This document shows positions 37,801-48,952 of a stretch of 64,000 bases of DNA, in pieces (positions within the stretch are counted from its first letter, which is position 1; every line of letters begins with the position of its first letter). Under the pieces are notes generated by a model. That model searched no databases and had not been told where the DNA came from. It saw only the letters and a program-made list of their open reading frames with translations. A program made the translations under genes and the position numbers. Source of the DNA: Liolophura sinensis (lineage: Eukaryota > Mollusca > Polyplacophora > Chitonida > Chitonidae); NCBI RefSeq assembly GCF_032854445.1, contig NC_088300.1:63214984-63278983 (forward strand), given 5' to 3'.

Positions 37801-40800
37801 CCTAATGTCCTATCATGTCATAAGACAGATCGTTGGTAGCGTGTGTGAGCACCCATTGCATCAATTAAAGCCAAAAAACGTCTCCTCATGGAAGTTGTCA
37901 GCCGCCGGATGACGTCATCAGGAATTCTGTCCAACTCCTCAAATAAAGCCTGTTCGAGCTGTTGCCTGTTTTGTGGGGGAGGGACGCGTTGTCTCAGACG
38001 TCGATCAAGATGATCCCACAGATGCTCTAAGGGATTCATGTCTGGCGATCGTGCTGGCCAAGGCAGTATGTTGACATCAATGGTGTCCAGATAATTTAGT
38101 ACAACTCTGGCGGTATGAGGTCGTGCATTGTCCTGCTGCAAAAGGATACCCCTATGCTGTTGATGCACGAATGGCACCACAACAGGTTCCAATATTTCAT
38201 CTCGGTATCTTTGGCCAGTCAGATTTCCCTGGATGATGACCAATCTCGTTCTCACCTGTCCACAAATTCCGCCCCATACAAGCACCCAACCAGCACCAAA
38301 AGGGTGGACATTCTGAATGCAGTTTTGTGCCAATCGCTCTCCCCTGCGTCGATACACACGAATTCGACCATCATTTCTGAAGAGGTTATATCGGCTTTTA
38401 TCAGTGAACAGCACCCTTTCCCAGTCTCGTCGCTGCCATCGAAGTACAACTCTTGCCCAACGCAACCTGTTTTGACGGTGTAGAGGAGTCAATGCCATTC
38501 CACGGAAGGGGCGATAGGCTCTGATACCACTTACACGGAGTCGTCGTAAGACTGTGCGTCTGCTGATGGGGTGTCCCAGTGCCGTTTCCGCCGTTTCCGC
38601 CGTTGACGTCGCCGTCACAAACCGGTTACGCAGGTGGATTGTGCGGATGTACCGGTCTTCGCCAGGCGTTGTAACACTTGGCCTGCCCGATCTTGGACGA
38701 TCTTGTGTCCTGCCTGTTAGGCGGTAACAACCCAACAGTCTGCTGATGGTGGCTTGACTGCAATTGAATGTTCTGGCAATGTGGTGTTGGCTGGCCCCAA
38801 TGTTGGCCATACCAGTGGCTCTGTCACGTTTTGCTTGTGTGAGTCTCGGCATCTGTTAGATGTTTTTATGGTATTGCACCCTTACCATGTGCTACATCGG
38901 TATTTATACAGCGGTCATTATCGAGAATTTTCAACAGGGCCCGAAACTCTGTTTTTCCGATTTTTCATGATGTCTTACACCAGTTTCAATGAATCTCGTT
39001 AAAAAGTGATGTGTACACAGGGTGCTTATGTGCAAACGTATTCGCACAACGTTAAAACTTATTCAACTTATTTTTCCATAGAAAAAACTGCATTTAAAAG
39101 TTATACGTTTCTTTTGCCCGGTAGTTTAACATCCGCCATTTTAAATACTGTAAAAATTCCTTTTCCACTGAAGACGTGAACACTAAATAAACAATAAACA
39201 TTAAAAGACATAATTCTACCCAACAATTAAATACTATTTTAAACGGCCTTTTTCTGATTTCCCTCGCAACAGTGACGTCAGTTTTTTTAAATGGCAGTCA
39301 AAACACATACTGAACCCAAAACTACGCTGTCGTCATATTCTACACATTTAGAATATGTCCAAACACATTATAGACCTGTCTATAAATTTATTTTCTTCCA
39401 AATATAAGTCCTTCGTGTGCGTACATCCAAATGGGTGGATGGAATTTGGGCCTTTAGTGCTGACCAACAACAGAATTGCTCCAAAATGCTGGTGCGTAAA
39501 ATAAATGCTCAGATATTGGGCTATTAAGCTTAACCCTGACACTAAACGAAGCGATTTTAGACAGTCACCTACACATAAAACCCCATCAGTTATTCCACAC
39601 CTCACTAAACAACAGCCGAACCAACGATCGCTGAGATATAAACACGCGATCTCACTGGCGACGCTTTGATGTCAGTGACAAGCCGTCGCTTTAACCATCG
39701 AAGCCTGAACGGTTCGTATTACACCAGCAGGTTTGAGGCCATCAAGCATACACTGGGAATAGTACACCTTAGTATCCGTACACACACCACATCGCGGTTA
39801 CGGATAGGCTTGGTCGTGAGAGAATAGCTGGTGAACAGTTTACCACTTAATTGCCTGCCTCTAAATTTAGATCTTGACACTGTACAAAGAAACATGAAAC
39901 ACGAAAGCGTGGGGTGGGGGGGGGGGGTCTGCCATCATGGTCTTTACATATATACAATTTTATACATTAACATTCAATGGACTGTGTAAGTTTACGAGAA
40001 CAAAATACTGCCACAAGCATGACGCTGTACATATACCAGTAGGTTGGCTCTATCAGTGACAAGAGACCTTTGTAGGTCGGACGAAAGTATGTAAGTGGAT
40101 GTGGAGAGTGATAGGGTACACAGCTTAAAATACTTCGCTATAGTTTGCATGGGGGTAAACTTGACGAATTCAAAGTCGGTCAAGTTAGTTTATAGTTTAA
40201 TAACACATCAGAGGAAACAACTGTTTCCTTGTTCTAACATGTTAAGTACTACGAAAATGGCGTTAAAACCATACATTCATTCATTTTAAACCATCAAAAC
40301 ATTTAACACACACCACTGCTTCTGTACAGTTGTGCTCAAAAGCAAAGAGGTAGTGTAACAGCAAATAGTGATTTGTTTCTACACGACTTGCATCTAGGCA
40401 TCGAAACAGACATTCGTATACCAGCCTTCAATCAAAATGGACTTTCCAGGGCAATGATCCCACGGCTTTTTACCAATACACCGTTCGGCACAAACCACCA
40501 ATGAACTAAGAAAGTACATTAAGTACAAAATTAAGACGAATTAATACAAACAGAAGCAATGGGCAGTTTTCAATAATGATGGAAAGACTTAAGAAATGTT
40601 CTAGGCGAATGAATAAAATTAGCATCCAAACCGACATATGTTGGCGGGAAATGTTCTGCGACCACGTTCATTAAGTCATTTTCCGATAGGCTTATGATTA
40701 CGTTTGGATTTTTAAAGTACAAGGTTTATGGTTTATGTACGGTGTATACATGTGTGTTCATATTTATGTCAAAAAGTTACATCAGGTTGGCTACACAAAT

Positions 40801-43800
40801 AACTGCTGAAGTGTGCAGTTTAGGTTTCGGTTCATACTGTGGGGGGGGGGGGAGTCATCGAATTCTGTTTTGGCTTTCATGCTCTTGTTTATACTCCTGC
40901 TGTGAAAATAATGAACGAGTGCATGACAGATTGTCGCAATAGGGAATAACTTTTGGCAGAATGGTGCATATGTACCGAGCTCGCATAACGGCATTGTTCC
41001 CAGAGAATCGAGAATCCTTGAACTGGAGTGGATTGCGTGGCTTGTTCGTGATTTGTCGGATGGATATGTCGACCAGTGTGTAAAATAGAAGGTACCACGT
41101 GATTTGGGCCTGCCCGTTCTCACGCGCAGTATTTCAGTCTCAAACAAATTTACTATGCTCTTTAGGTGTATTACGTATCTTATCAGCTACGAAGAAGTGG
41201 TACAAGGTCTGCCTTAATTAAATTTCCCCAATCATAACCTTCAGGTATAAGTCTGTATATTCCCACACAAACCTATCGTTTGGGCTGCACTTAGCCGAAA
41301 CTTTATGTTTAACTGAATGGATCAGTATGTCTTATAGCAAGACGTGGGGTCCTCCGTGACCGAGATGGTTAACGTCTAGCTCATGCTGGATTCCTCTCCG
41401 GCCGTACGTGGGAAGGTCTGTCGGCAACCTGTGGATGGTCGTGGTTCCCCCCCCCCAAAGGTTTTGCCCGGTTTCCTCCTACCATAATGATGTCCGCCGT
41501 TGTATAAGTGAAATATTCTTGGGTACGGAGAAAAACACCAATCAAACAAATATACTTCACCTAGGCAAAATTTCAACCATATCATAGTGACTTTCAATTA
41601 TCGCAAAAATAATGGCCGAGCCGGCATAAGTTAAAATGGCCCAAAGACCTGATCCACCATACTCAAGTGAAAGGAAAACCTCTTCATCCCCTTAAGCTTT
41701 TAGTTGAAAGGACGAGACAATTACAGAATTAATATGTGATTGCTTGGTGAAAATGGTGCAAAAAACAAAAGCAAAAATATAAATCACATATTAATTCAGC
41801 CAATGTGTGGTTGTGCATGTGTAGTTGACTGGATAGGCAATTGATAGGCACTTTTCCGACACGCTTGGGTTTGTTTGTAATAGATAAGTGTGTGGGGAAC
41901 GGGGAGGGGAGTGCCGTCCCGCAGTTATTGGCGAATGTCGTTACAATGACAGCTTGAATTACCTTTAAGTGTGTGCAGATAAATCGTGCGCTGAAAACCA
42001 TATACCTAGACCTCCAGGTTACGGGTCATTATCATACTAACAGTCACCTCGATGTAGGTTAGTGCTGGCCTTAATTCACGCCCTGGGTATGTAGATCGAA
42101 CACTGTCAGTCTACCAAGCCTTATAAAGAGTTCATGGCTCTGCTGAGTTTTCCAGGGTACTCACACTGCAAAGCTGCAGTTTGTCTCCTCTATTTGTCAA
42201 TACTTACTTCCGTGTGTTAAGATATATATGATATAAGACACCGGTACGGTCAGGTTACTTATGGGTGTTCATTTAGCCAATTCGTACCTGCATGCTTAGT
42301 GAAAAAACAAGTCTGGGCTAAGTCAGGTGAAGACATATTATAATCTAATACCTTGCAATCGATCACTTCCTCAGATGCATGTGGGATCACGTCATACTCC
42401 AGTACCTTGCGATGGCTCAGTTCATCTGACGTCAGCGGAGACTTATATTTCAAAACCTTGAAATCGCTCAGTTTATCTAAGGTGACTGAAGCCAAGTTAT
42501 GCTCCGGTACCTTTCGATCGCTCTGTTTATTAGAGACTAGTGGAATGCTATTCTCCAGTACCTTGTGATCGCTCTGTTTACTAGTAGAGCCATTTTATAC
42601 TCTAGAACCTTGTGATCATTCAGTTCATCTGGGTCAGAAGAGCCAATTTATGCTCTAGTACCTTGCGATCGCCCAGTTTATCAGAGGCTAGTGGACTCAT
42701 GTTATACCTTAGTACCTTGCAATCGACCAGCGCAGGTGAGGTCAGAAGAGCTGTGTTACACTGTGGAACCAGGCAACTGGCAAGTCCTCCTGACCTCAAC
42801 AGAAACATCCAGTAAACATTCACGTCTAGTTTTGTCTTAAGAATATGTCACCGCATGGCTATCCAACTAAATTCACTGTGCAATCGATTCAAGGTATTTT
42901 ACACTTTATTTTATATCTTCGTTCACTGACAGCTTACGGCCACGAGAAACTGGAAATTCATTGTTTTTAAAAGTGTACACAAGCAGAAATGATTCAAAAG
43001 CGTTTTAGATAAACTCTCACAGAAAATATAAGCAGGACGTCTCAATGCCACCAGCATTTCGAGAAAGTTGTCAAGCGTCTGAATATATGTAAGACGTCTG
43101 TAAAATATTCGCTTTGTTCTTAACATGATATGGTCGATGACAGGCACTTGTTTAAGGGTGATTATTCATTTAAACCAGACTACAGTCTTGTTATGACATT
43201 CTATCAGACACTCTGCTATGTCAAACAGACAGTACGCAACACTATATGAGCAAGAGTGATCCGCATATGTTTTTCAGCTAAGGTGAAAGGACAGCAGAGA
43301 TACGGTGTTCATGACATACACTACACATTTAGATGTTATGTAAATTATATTATTATCATGAAATCCGACCTTTACATATGTACTAGTATTAGACATAATC
43401 CACTGTATACGCGTGGATTATATCTTTTACCCAGCAGGTGTAGAGTGTTGCGCGTGTTAGACTCCCACCATAATGCTGGCCGCCGTCATTCAAGTGAAAT
43501 ATCATTGAGTACGGCGTAAAACACCAATTAAATAAATAAATAATTTATTTATAAGAGAAGGCCCATTCGCTTATATTCAAATATACATTATTATTTATTT
43601 ATTTGATTCTTGTTTAACGCCATGCATACTCAGTAATGTTTCACTTATAATGCAGTGTTACCTAGGGCCCACAAACAGTGAGGGCTGGTGATGTACAAAT
43701 GTGCAAAAGGCCGCGACTGAACCCGTGCCTTGTGTGACCCATGTTTGAAATACAAGTACTTTTAACCCCTCGGCCACGCCCAGTTCTGCTATCTCAGATG

Positions 43801-44408
43801 TATACATTAATCTGTATCAAAAATTGCGCAACTTTATGCTGCCCCGTTCGACAAACTTACCAGTTAAATTCGAACAGAACTTAAGTGAGAACAGTAAAGT
43901 TTAAACTGAGGTTACCTCAGATCGTGACGTCATCAATTCTTTGTAGGTGTAAGTACAACAAAATCTTCAGTACTTAAATCTATCGAAAGCTCACATAAGC
44001 GTTGCCCAATTTAAGCATGATTCAGTTCCCTCAGGTGTGAGCGTTATAAAAGCTGACGAAACAGACTATAGCCTGCAGTATGATTGATCAAGGTCAATGA
44101 GACAGCTGGTGCCAAGCAACATATTATGTGTGTAGTTTGCAAGTCCTATACCGACAATCAGTACAGAAGCGCCCTATACCCGCAGAGGGTAGAATAACGA
44201 TAGAATACCTATCACTATATCGCGTATTCGTGGATAAGAGATGTATAAAGCTGATTTATGTACATAGTTATGCAAATGTATATACCTTTTCATAATCGCC
44301 TGACTTGGCCCAGTTACTGTAGTAATCTGCCATTTCCTGGCTTGTTATGCCAGGTCTGTGCGCCCCATAATTCTTCCCATATGCCTGGTTGTCTCTCTCC
44401 GATTCCAT
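28847..44408 (-). CDS. METTL27: METTL27-like SAM-dependent methyltransferase (5 exons)
   Basis: A minus-strand spliced model predicts 221 residues. Exons in coding order: 44408-44286, 33484-33356, 30676-30541, 29759-29667, 29031-28847. All junctions are GT-AG and the phases agree. The protein starts MESERDNQAYGK. Exon 2 carries the motif I SAM-binding loop ILDVAAGTGFLG (residues 71-82). Exon 3 has the acidic end of strand 2 in LDALDPAQGML (Asp97). Exon 4 has DCAAIAGGMGEGHIP and exon 5 GGLICIVMREEY, which match the order of conserved blocks in METTL27 (WBSCR27). Substrate is not established for this family. Intron 1 is 10.8 kb and holds a Tc1 element. The start ATG has A at -3 and G at +4. Confident on family, less so on strict orthology. 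Confidence 0.88.
29090..29470. repeat. minisatellite in METTL27-like intron 4
   Basis: Copies of a unit of about 27 bp, ccccatccccaccaatgatg atatatt. It begins about 60 bp upstream (in gene sense) of the exon 5 acceptor. Confidence 0.88.
30090..30335 (+). repeat. SINE family A copy in METTL27-like intron
   Basis: Body gttcaagtccagctcatgct, ggatggtcgtgggtttcccc and tail gcgtaaaacaccaatcaaat with (AAAT)n. A short tail-like fragment lies just upstream and another downstream, suggesting nested or recombined copies. Confidence 0.7.
31012..31262 (-). repeat. SINE family A, antisense, full length with tRNA-like head
   Basis: The tail (atttatttatttgatgactg) is at the left end. The right end has gacttgaacctacagcg and gcgctagcgcgctaacc, the reverse complement of the B-box-like and A-box-like head. 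Confidence 0.7.
31403..31628 (+). repeat. SINE family B, near full length
   Basis: Runs from atgaaggggatagtgcaacg to a (ACTC)n tail after gagtacgacgttaaacccc. It shares head, body and tail with the copy at the window start. It lies in the METTL27-like gene's intron 2. Confidence 0.7.
33480..33960. repeat. minisatellite spanning the METTL27-like exon 2 acceptor
   Basis: Units of about 55-60 bp containing gacacaagtcctacaaga and taggaaacgtg and ttgatctgcc. The first unit includes the real splice acceptor and first ten bases of exon 2. Later units keep a decaying copy of that junction. Confidence 0.75.
34068..34258 (-). repeat. SINE family A copy, antisense
   Basis: ttttacgccgtactctagaa, cttatacgacggcgaacag and cagcatgaactggacttgaa are visible. 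It lies in METTL27-like intron 1, next to a minisatellite. Confidence 0.7.
34310..34800. repeat. minisatellite in METTL27-like intron 1
   Basis: About nine copies of a unit of roughly 52-60 bp with aaaatgtgaactatggtaaa ggcagctatgtaccggctgg. Confidence 0.85.
36665..36905. repeat. minisatellite, about 55-bp unit
   Basis: Four to five copies with ttttaattcatgaacccgcc aatttaatgttgttctacac acaccctc. METTL27-like intron 1. Confidence 0.8.
37566..37593. repeat. left terminal inverted repeat of the Tc1 element
   Basis: 28 bp, starting aaactaccgggc and ending acgtataac; an exact reverse complement of 39100-39127. It lies about 225 bp from the transposase stop. Confidence 0.9.
37818..38852 (-). CDS. 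Tc1-type transposase, DD34E, intact
   Basis: Open frame of 344 residues starting MPRLTQAKRD. An N-terminal helix-turn-helix (about 11-45, QHHIARTFNCSQATISRLL) is followed by a GRPR-like basic motif (about 47-59) and a second HTH. The RNase-H-like catalytic core has D151 (LFTDKSRY), D241 (LQQDNARPHTA) and E276 (SPDMNPLEHLW). There are 34 residues between the last two, hence DD34E. Length matches active Tc1 transposases (about 340). No stop or frameshift. It performs cut-and-paste transposition at TA sites (family knowledge). Confidence 0.95.
   Translation of the reverse strand: MPRLTQAKRDRATGMANIGASQHHIARTFNCSQATISRLLGCYRLTGRTQDRPRSGRPSVTTPGEDRYIRTIHLRNRFVTATSTAETAETALGHPISRRTVLRRLRVSGIRAYRPFRGMALTPLHRQNRLRWARVVLRWQRRDWERVLFTDKSRYNLFRNDGRIRVYRRRGERLAQNCIQNVHPFGAGWVLVWGGICGQVRTRLVIIQGNLTGQRYRDEILEPVVVPFVHQQHRGILLQQDNARPHTARVVLNYLDTIDVNILPWPARSPDMNPLEHLWDHLDRRLRQRVPPPQNRQQLEQALFEELDRIPDDVIRRLTTSMRRRFLALIDAMGAHTRYQRSVL
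39100..39127. repeat. right terminal inverted repeat of the Tc1 element
   Basis: 28 bp, starting gttatacgt and ending cccggtagttt; an exact reverse complement of 37566-37593. It lies about 250 bp upstream of the transposase start. Confidence 0.9.
40311..40660. repeat. dispersed repeat, copy 1
   Basis: Matches 60870-61110 in order and spacing: ggcatcgaaacagacattcg, cgttcggcacaaaccacca, gaagcaatgggcagttttca and gttctaggcgaatgaataaa. Its left end (cttctgtacagttgtgctca) also matches 37111-37135 loosely. No coding capacity seen. Confidence 0.6.
41350..41556 (+). repeat. SINE family A copy
   Basis: Head gtcctccgtgaccgagatgg, body ctcatgctggattcctctcc, tail aaaaacaccaatcaaacaaa. It has an internal poly-C run (about 41448-41456). 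Confidence 0.7.
42335..42780. repeat. tandem repeat of about 55-65 bp with a CGATCG-type core
   Basis: About eight copies of agtaccttgcgatcgctcag tttatctgaggtc and a variable spacer. The palindromic core gcgatcgc recurs with point changes. Frames stay open on both strands, so small ORFs here are by-products. Confidence 0.8.
43467..43546 (+). repeat. SINE family A 3' fragment
   Basis: Only the last about 80 bp are present: caccataatgctggccgccg through aaaacaccaattaaataaat. Confidence 0.65.
43592..43790 (-). repeat. degenerate SINE family A-like copy, antisense
   Basis: tatttatttatttgattctt, then taatgtttcacttataatgc. The right end has a Pol III B-box-like remnant. The middle is diverged. Confidence 0.45.
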
Positions 44409-44827
44409 GATGACCCGAGTATAAAAGTCGGACTGTTGTGGCGAGTGTCTTGTTCCAATCTGCTGTATATGTGGTTCGGGACCTGGCAGCTACGTAAGGC
44501 CTTTGTATCGCCTTACAACCTACCTACACCTGCTCGCTGTCCACGCCTCCTGTACGATAAAAACATGGCTGCTTTAACTCACCAACCGGGGTACGCATTT
44601 ACCTTGCCAGTCAAACAAAGACAGCGATATCAGTGACCTCTTTCCTTCTTGTCTATGGGACAAGGACCATATAGGTACAGTGTGTCTCATGATCATTGGA
44701 TGAAAGGTGGCATTATGGGCGTTACAGCTATAAATTGATGTATATTGCTATTGATATAAATTGTTATACTTCATTTCAGTTTTGTGTTCTGACTCATTTG
44801 AGAAACAAGTTTCACTCTTTGGTGACC

Positions 44828-44912
44828 TTCATTTCTACATACTAGAGCCTTCATTTCTATGTTCTAGAGCCTTCATTTCTACATACTAGAGCCTTCATTT
44901 CTATGTTCTAGG
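44828..44912. repeat. short tandem repeat, 21-22-bp unit
   Basis: Four copies of cttcatttctacatactaga gc, alternating with the variant ttctatgttctagag. Confidence 0.8.
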
Positions 44913-45134
44913 CCCTAATATATGTGTGAAATACCCGCTAAGTACGTTTAGTTAGCTTTGGTTTGATATGGTTTACATTACAGGTTCCATAAACCTTGCA
45001 TAAATAAGGAGAAACAGATACATTGACATAGAAATATGGACAGACAATGTGTGAAAATATGTGCCAATATACATTTGAACGTAAAATATAAGCAAATTAA
45101 ATTTTGCATAAATGTCATTTTCATCTTTTCTTGT

Positions 45135-45190
45135 TCTTTATTTATTTGATTAGTGCTTTTACTCAAGAATATTTCACTTACGACGGCCAT
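45135..45190 (-). repeat. SINE family A 3' fragment, antisense
   Basis: tttatttatttgattagtgc followed by ctcaagaatatttcacttac and gacggcca. Confidence 0.55.
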
Positions 45191-45969
45191 GGAGGTACCA
45201 TTTTTGTTGTTAAGATGGAAAGGATCTTAAATATGAAACTTGCATTTAGTTGGTACATAATGGCGTTACATCTCTGTATAGATATGGGTTTATTGCCAAT
45301 AAACTGCCAAATATTAGCTGCAGTATTATTGTTCTTTCAATCATGTATATGTAACATGTCATGTGTGAATGATCCCACCGTGTTTGTTTTTGCCGTCCAT
45401 CTGTCGTCGACAATAATAAAGAGGAACACCTCTATTTAGAACAAGTCGTTTATGTGAGGTACTGACAACTAGGCCATTACTACACGTCTGGGAGTGCCTT
45501 ACACTGTTTAAGGCCAGTCAAACACGAAAATGTCTATTACGCTGATATTATAATGAGCCATCTTGTATCTCTACAAATCGCATAGACAGTCATCTAACTT
45601 AACCTGATTTTATATGTCGTGTTTATAATAACCTATTGAATGGTAACAGCTATTTGTAGCAGAACACAACCCGAGGCTTATCAGAAATGCACATGTATAT
45701 TAACGTGTAGAAATACATGATCGCTTAATCTTTACTTGACGGTATGATCAATACTTTTAACATTTCTGTAAGTACTTCTGACCGAAATGAAATACATTTA
45801 TTTAGAAGACAGTTTATTTAAGAAATTTTCCAGTTATAGATATATTTAAATTAATGTGTCGACCCGCAAAACAATGAAATATAAAGATAGAAAAAATCCC
45901 TGTAATCGAAAAAGCAGGATTTGAACAAAAGCACAACCTTTGGTGTAGTAGTGCATGGTGAAATTGACT

Positions 45970-46128
45970 TGTTTATTTACTTTTCAGTTGATTGGTGATT
46001 TACGACAGCGGCCAGCATTATGGTGAGAGGAATCCGGGCAAACCCCGTGGGAAACCAACGACCATCCACATGTTGCTGGCAGACTTTCTCACGTACGACT
46101 GGAGTTGAACTTACAGCAGCCGCATTTT
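45970..46128 (-). repeat. SINE family A copy, antisense, diverged
   Basis: gacagcggccagcattatgg, gggaaaccaacgaccatcc and ctcacgtacgactggagttg are the recognisable blocks. Confidence 0.6.
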
Positions 46129-46402
46129 TGAGAGCCGCCATATTACAGCCGACAGATATTGTATATATAAAATGCACACTTGCAGTGTATTTGTTAGTTT
46201 GTAACATTTTCAATATTACAAGAAAGAACTCCTGGAATCAAGCTATATTTTGTTGCGGGGAAACTAAATGTTGTATTTGTGTGTCACCACTGCAAAAATG
46301 ATATTGAAACCGTGAATCGCTTTTTGTAATTATAAGAATTTTTCCTTGAAAATGCAAATAGTTTGGCAAATCATGATTGACTGACTGTCTTAGTCACTTT
46401 AG

Positions 46403-46799
46403 ATAGGTATAGAGGTTTAGAAAGTGGATTAAGTAACAGTATTATCGTTAATAGGGATTACACTTTCTGAATATAGCACAGATTCTAGTGCTGAAATTTG
46501 GCTGAAACCACTGCGGGTTTCGAGCCAGCGACCTCAGAGTCAGGCACCTAACCGCCAGCAATACATGTCAACCGTCTAAACCACTCGACCAACAGGCCTT
46601 CCACATGTCAACCGTCTAGACCACTCGACCAAAACGCCTGTTGGTCGAGTGGTCTAGACGGTTGACATGTATTGCTGGCGGTTAGGTGCCTGGCTCTGAG
46701 GTCGCTGGCTCGAAACCCGCACTGGTTTCAACCAAATTTCAGCACTAGAATCTGTGCTATATTCAGAAAGTGTAATCCCTATTAACGATAATACTGTTA
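46403..46799. mobile_element. fold-back (inverted-repeat) element with tRNA-like arms
   Basis: Arms 46434-46610 and about 46628-46799 are nearly perfect reverse complements, starting taacagtattatcgttaata on the left and mirrored at the right end. The arms contain a tRNA-like stretch (plus strand right arm: ggtcgagtggtctagacggt and gaggtcgctggctcgaaacc), with A-box-like and B-box-like sequences as in Leu/Ser tRNAs. A 13-bp direct repeat ttagtcactttag lies at 46390-46402 and 46798-46810, consistent with a target site duplication. Confidence 0.75.
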
Positions 46800-46814
46800 G
46801 TCACTTTAGTTCAG

Positions 46815-48950
46815 TTTTCAAATTGGGTGTTAATTTGAATGATAGAATGAATGAATGACTGAATAAATGCTTGGCTTTAAGTATATATGAAGTATATATC
46901 AGATGAAAGACCATTAAAATCGGTCCAAGAAAATAGTTGGATATATTTTTTTATAGTTTTTCTAACTGGTAAAATTGTGTAAAAAGATCAGATTCTACGG
47001 TGGTCTTTTGTGATCAGAAGGTACCATTTACGTCACATCAAATAATTCATCTCAAGGTCAAATCAGCGAATACGTATATGTATTTTAAATGATGAAATGT
47101 AGCCGTGTAATGTGTGTTAAGTAGCAAAAACTTTATATGAAGTCACTGGTAGCATTGTAGTCAGAAAATGCCACTATAGACTCGTGGAATAAAATATTCA
47201 AATGCACTGTACTAGGTTAAACAAATCCTGATAAAATAAATCCACCCACTTTCCTGGACAGTTTTTAATGATCTTTCATCTGATACATGTTTCATTTTAG
47301 TGTTTTCTTTGGCTTTAACATGTCGTTCCTATTCTCTTTATGTTTCTCAGCCGCTCACGCATTTTACAGTTAACGCGAAAAAATAGTTGCCTATCATGTT
47401 TTACCTTTAGCAAAAGAAGAATTCTAACTCAAGACTCCCCTATTGCGTGACAAACGTTTTGCAAGGATTCCGCTACAAGTGTGGGCCTAAATATGAGCCG
47501 CACTAAAAACTGAGTCTAACTGAAATCTGCCAAATATGTCAGTGAAGTTCCCCACTTACCAGTTCTCTGTGATGGACTTTGGGTGAAACGTGAGCAGAAA
47601 TCGTTTAACATTTAAGCAGGAAGTGAGTGCTATATTTAATCTGTCCTCAACTAGAAAGGCGGCTTTACAAATTCAGCTGACCCTGGGGAAAATAGTAGAT
47701 ATATATAGCTCATTGCTCTTTTATTCTGATGAAAGTCTAGATGTAATCCATGTTGTTAGCACAGGTTATGTGAACGGGAGCTTGTACGTTTACATGTACA
47801 TGAAGCAATATTATCAGAGTTACAAAATGAAAGCTAAAAGAAAATGACCGGTTAACTTACCTGTTTAGACACGGATAGCAATGAAAATACCTCTTACCAA
47901 AAAAAACTATGTCTTAGGCTGCTCTTCCTGGTATACATGTACGTATCCACCCCTGCTTACATATGCTCATAATACTTATACTCCACTCGTGACACCCCGT
48001 CCCTAAATAAAATCCGCCATATTGCCTCTTTCTCGATTGCGGATGCTAGGGGAGACACCCACTTTCGGTATCTTTTAGCTAATCCCCATAGCTATCCGTC
48101 CATCAGCTCACCAATAGCAGAGCTGCAGCAATGTATCTACGTTCACCTTCGCTTTTTCCAGGGCCCCTTTCACAGCATGTATGGTATAACAGTGAAACTA
48201 GCTAGCCCATTAAATTAAGGCATCAGTCTTGCGGCAGGCCACCCGCTTTTCACCATTAACGCCCGCGATCAAATCAAGCACCCTTTGGCTTGGATGTGGC
48301 CTTAAGTCAGGAATTTTCCTGGTACACCGGTGAAAAGTGGTGGTTCATCTCTGGCATTACAGTTTCCTTCATGCACATGCCTGGCTTTAGAGCGAAATAA
48401 AAAATAAGTAAACCACGTGCAAAAAAAAACATATGTTTCCTGACCTCGACAGGACACTAACCTTTAATTGAGCAATGTGAAACAGCCAACAAGTTATTTG
48501 TGTGATTTATTGTTTGTTATGTATAGGTTTAGCCCCTGACAATTAAGGGTACTAGACAACTGTATTGAGCCTTTGGACAGATTGTGTGAGTGAACATACT
48601 ATTATTTGAGTCAGACTAATCAATATCCTTTGCTTCCGCATGCTTGTACCGTAACATGTTTTTTTTTGGGGGGGGGGGGAGAAAATTTATACACAAAATG
48701 ATGACCTAAATTACGAATTGTTATTTAAAAAAACGTTTTACGAAATAAGTTTACCTTTTAGATCAGAATCTGTCTGATACAGTACCTAGCGTTTTGATAA
48801 CAAAAGTTTCACACGACACGAACATAGTCAGTGGAAGTGGTTCTATTCAACAGCTTGCTTAATCGACACCAGCAAAGCTTATAATATAGTCTTGGTTCTG
48901 TCCTGATGCTAGCACCCTTTGCCGTTTACAAAGGTTTGCTATAGGTAGAG
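46815..48950. other. non-coding spacer before the LTR-element wreck
   Basis: Contains the dispersed fragment at 47252 and a poly-T/poly-G stretch at about 48659-48680. No gene recognised; an 85-codon frame (47590-47847) is featureless. Confidence 0.4.
47252..47318. repeat. dispersed repeat fragment (also at 741)
   Basis: tttcctggacagtttttaat gatctttcatctg and ttagtgttttctttgg match 741-805. Confidence 0.5.
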
Positions 48951-48952
48951 CT

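Larger units (their letters stand above)
37566..39127 (-). mobile_element. intact Tc1/mariner transposon
   Basis: The element is bounded by identical 28-bp terminal inverted repeats at 37566-37593 (aaactaccgggc...) and 39100-39127, with a full-length transposase between. If the ends are taken as CCGGGC..., the TA dinucleotides at 37570-37571 and 39122-39123 are the expected Tc1/mariner target duplication, and the flanks (aaac/gttt) would form a palindromic target. It lies in intron 1 of the METTL27-like gene, in the same orientation as that gene. Perfect ends plus an open transposase suggest recent insertion and possible activity. Confidence 0.92.

Noticed and set aside
38115-38483. 122-codon plus-strand ORF
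   Set aside because: It is the antisense shadow of the Tc1 transposase.
40791-41147. 118-codon minus-strand ORF
   Set aside because: No recognised domain; includes a translated poly-C/poly-G run and no splice support.
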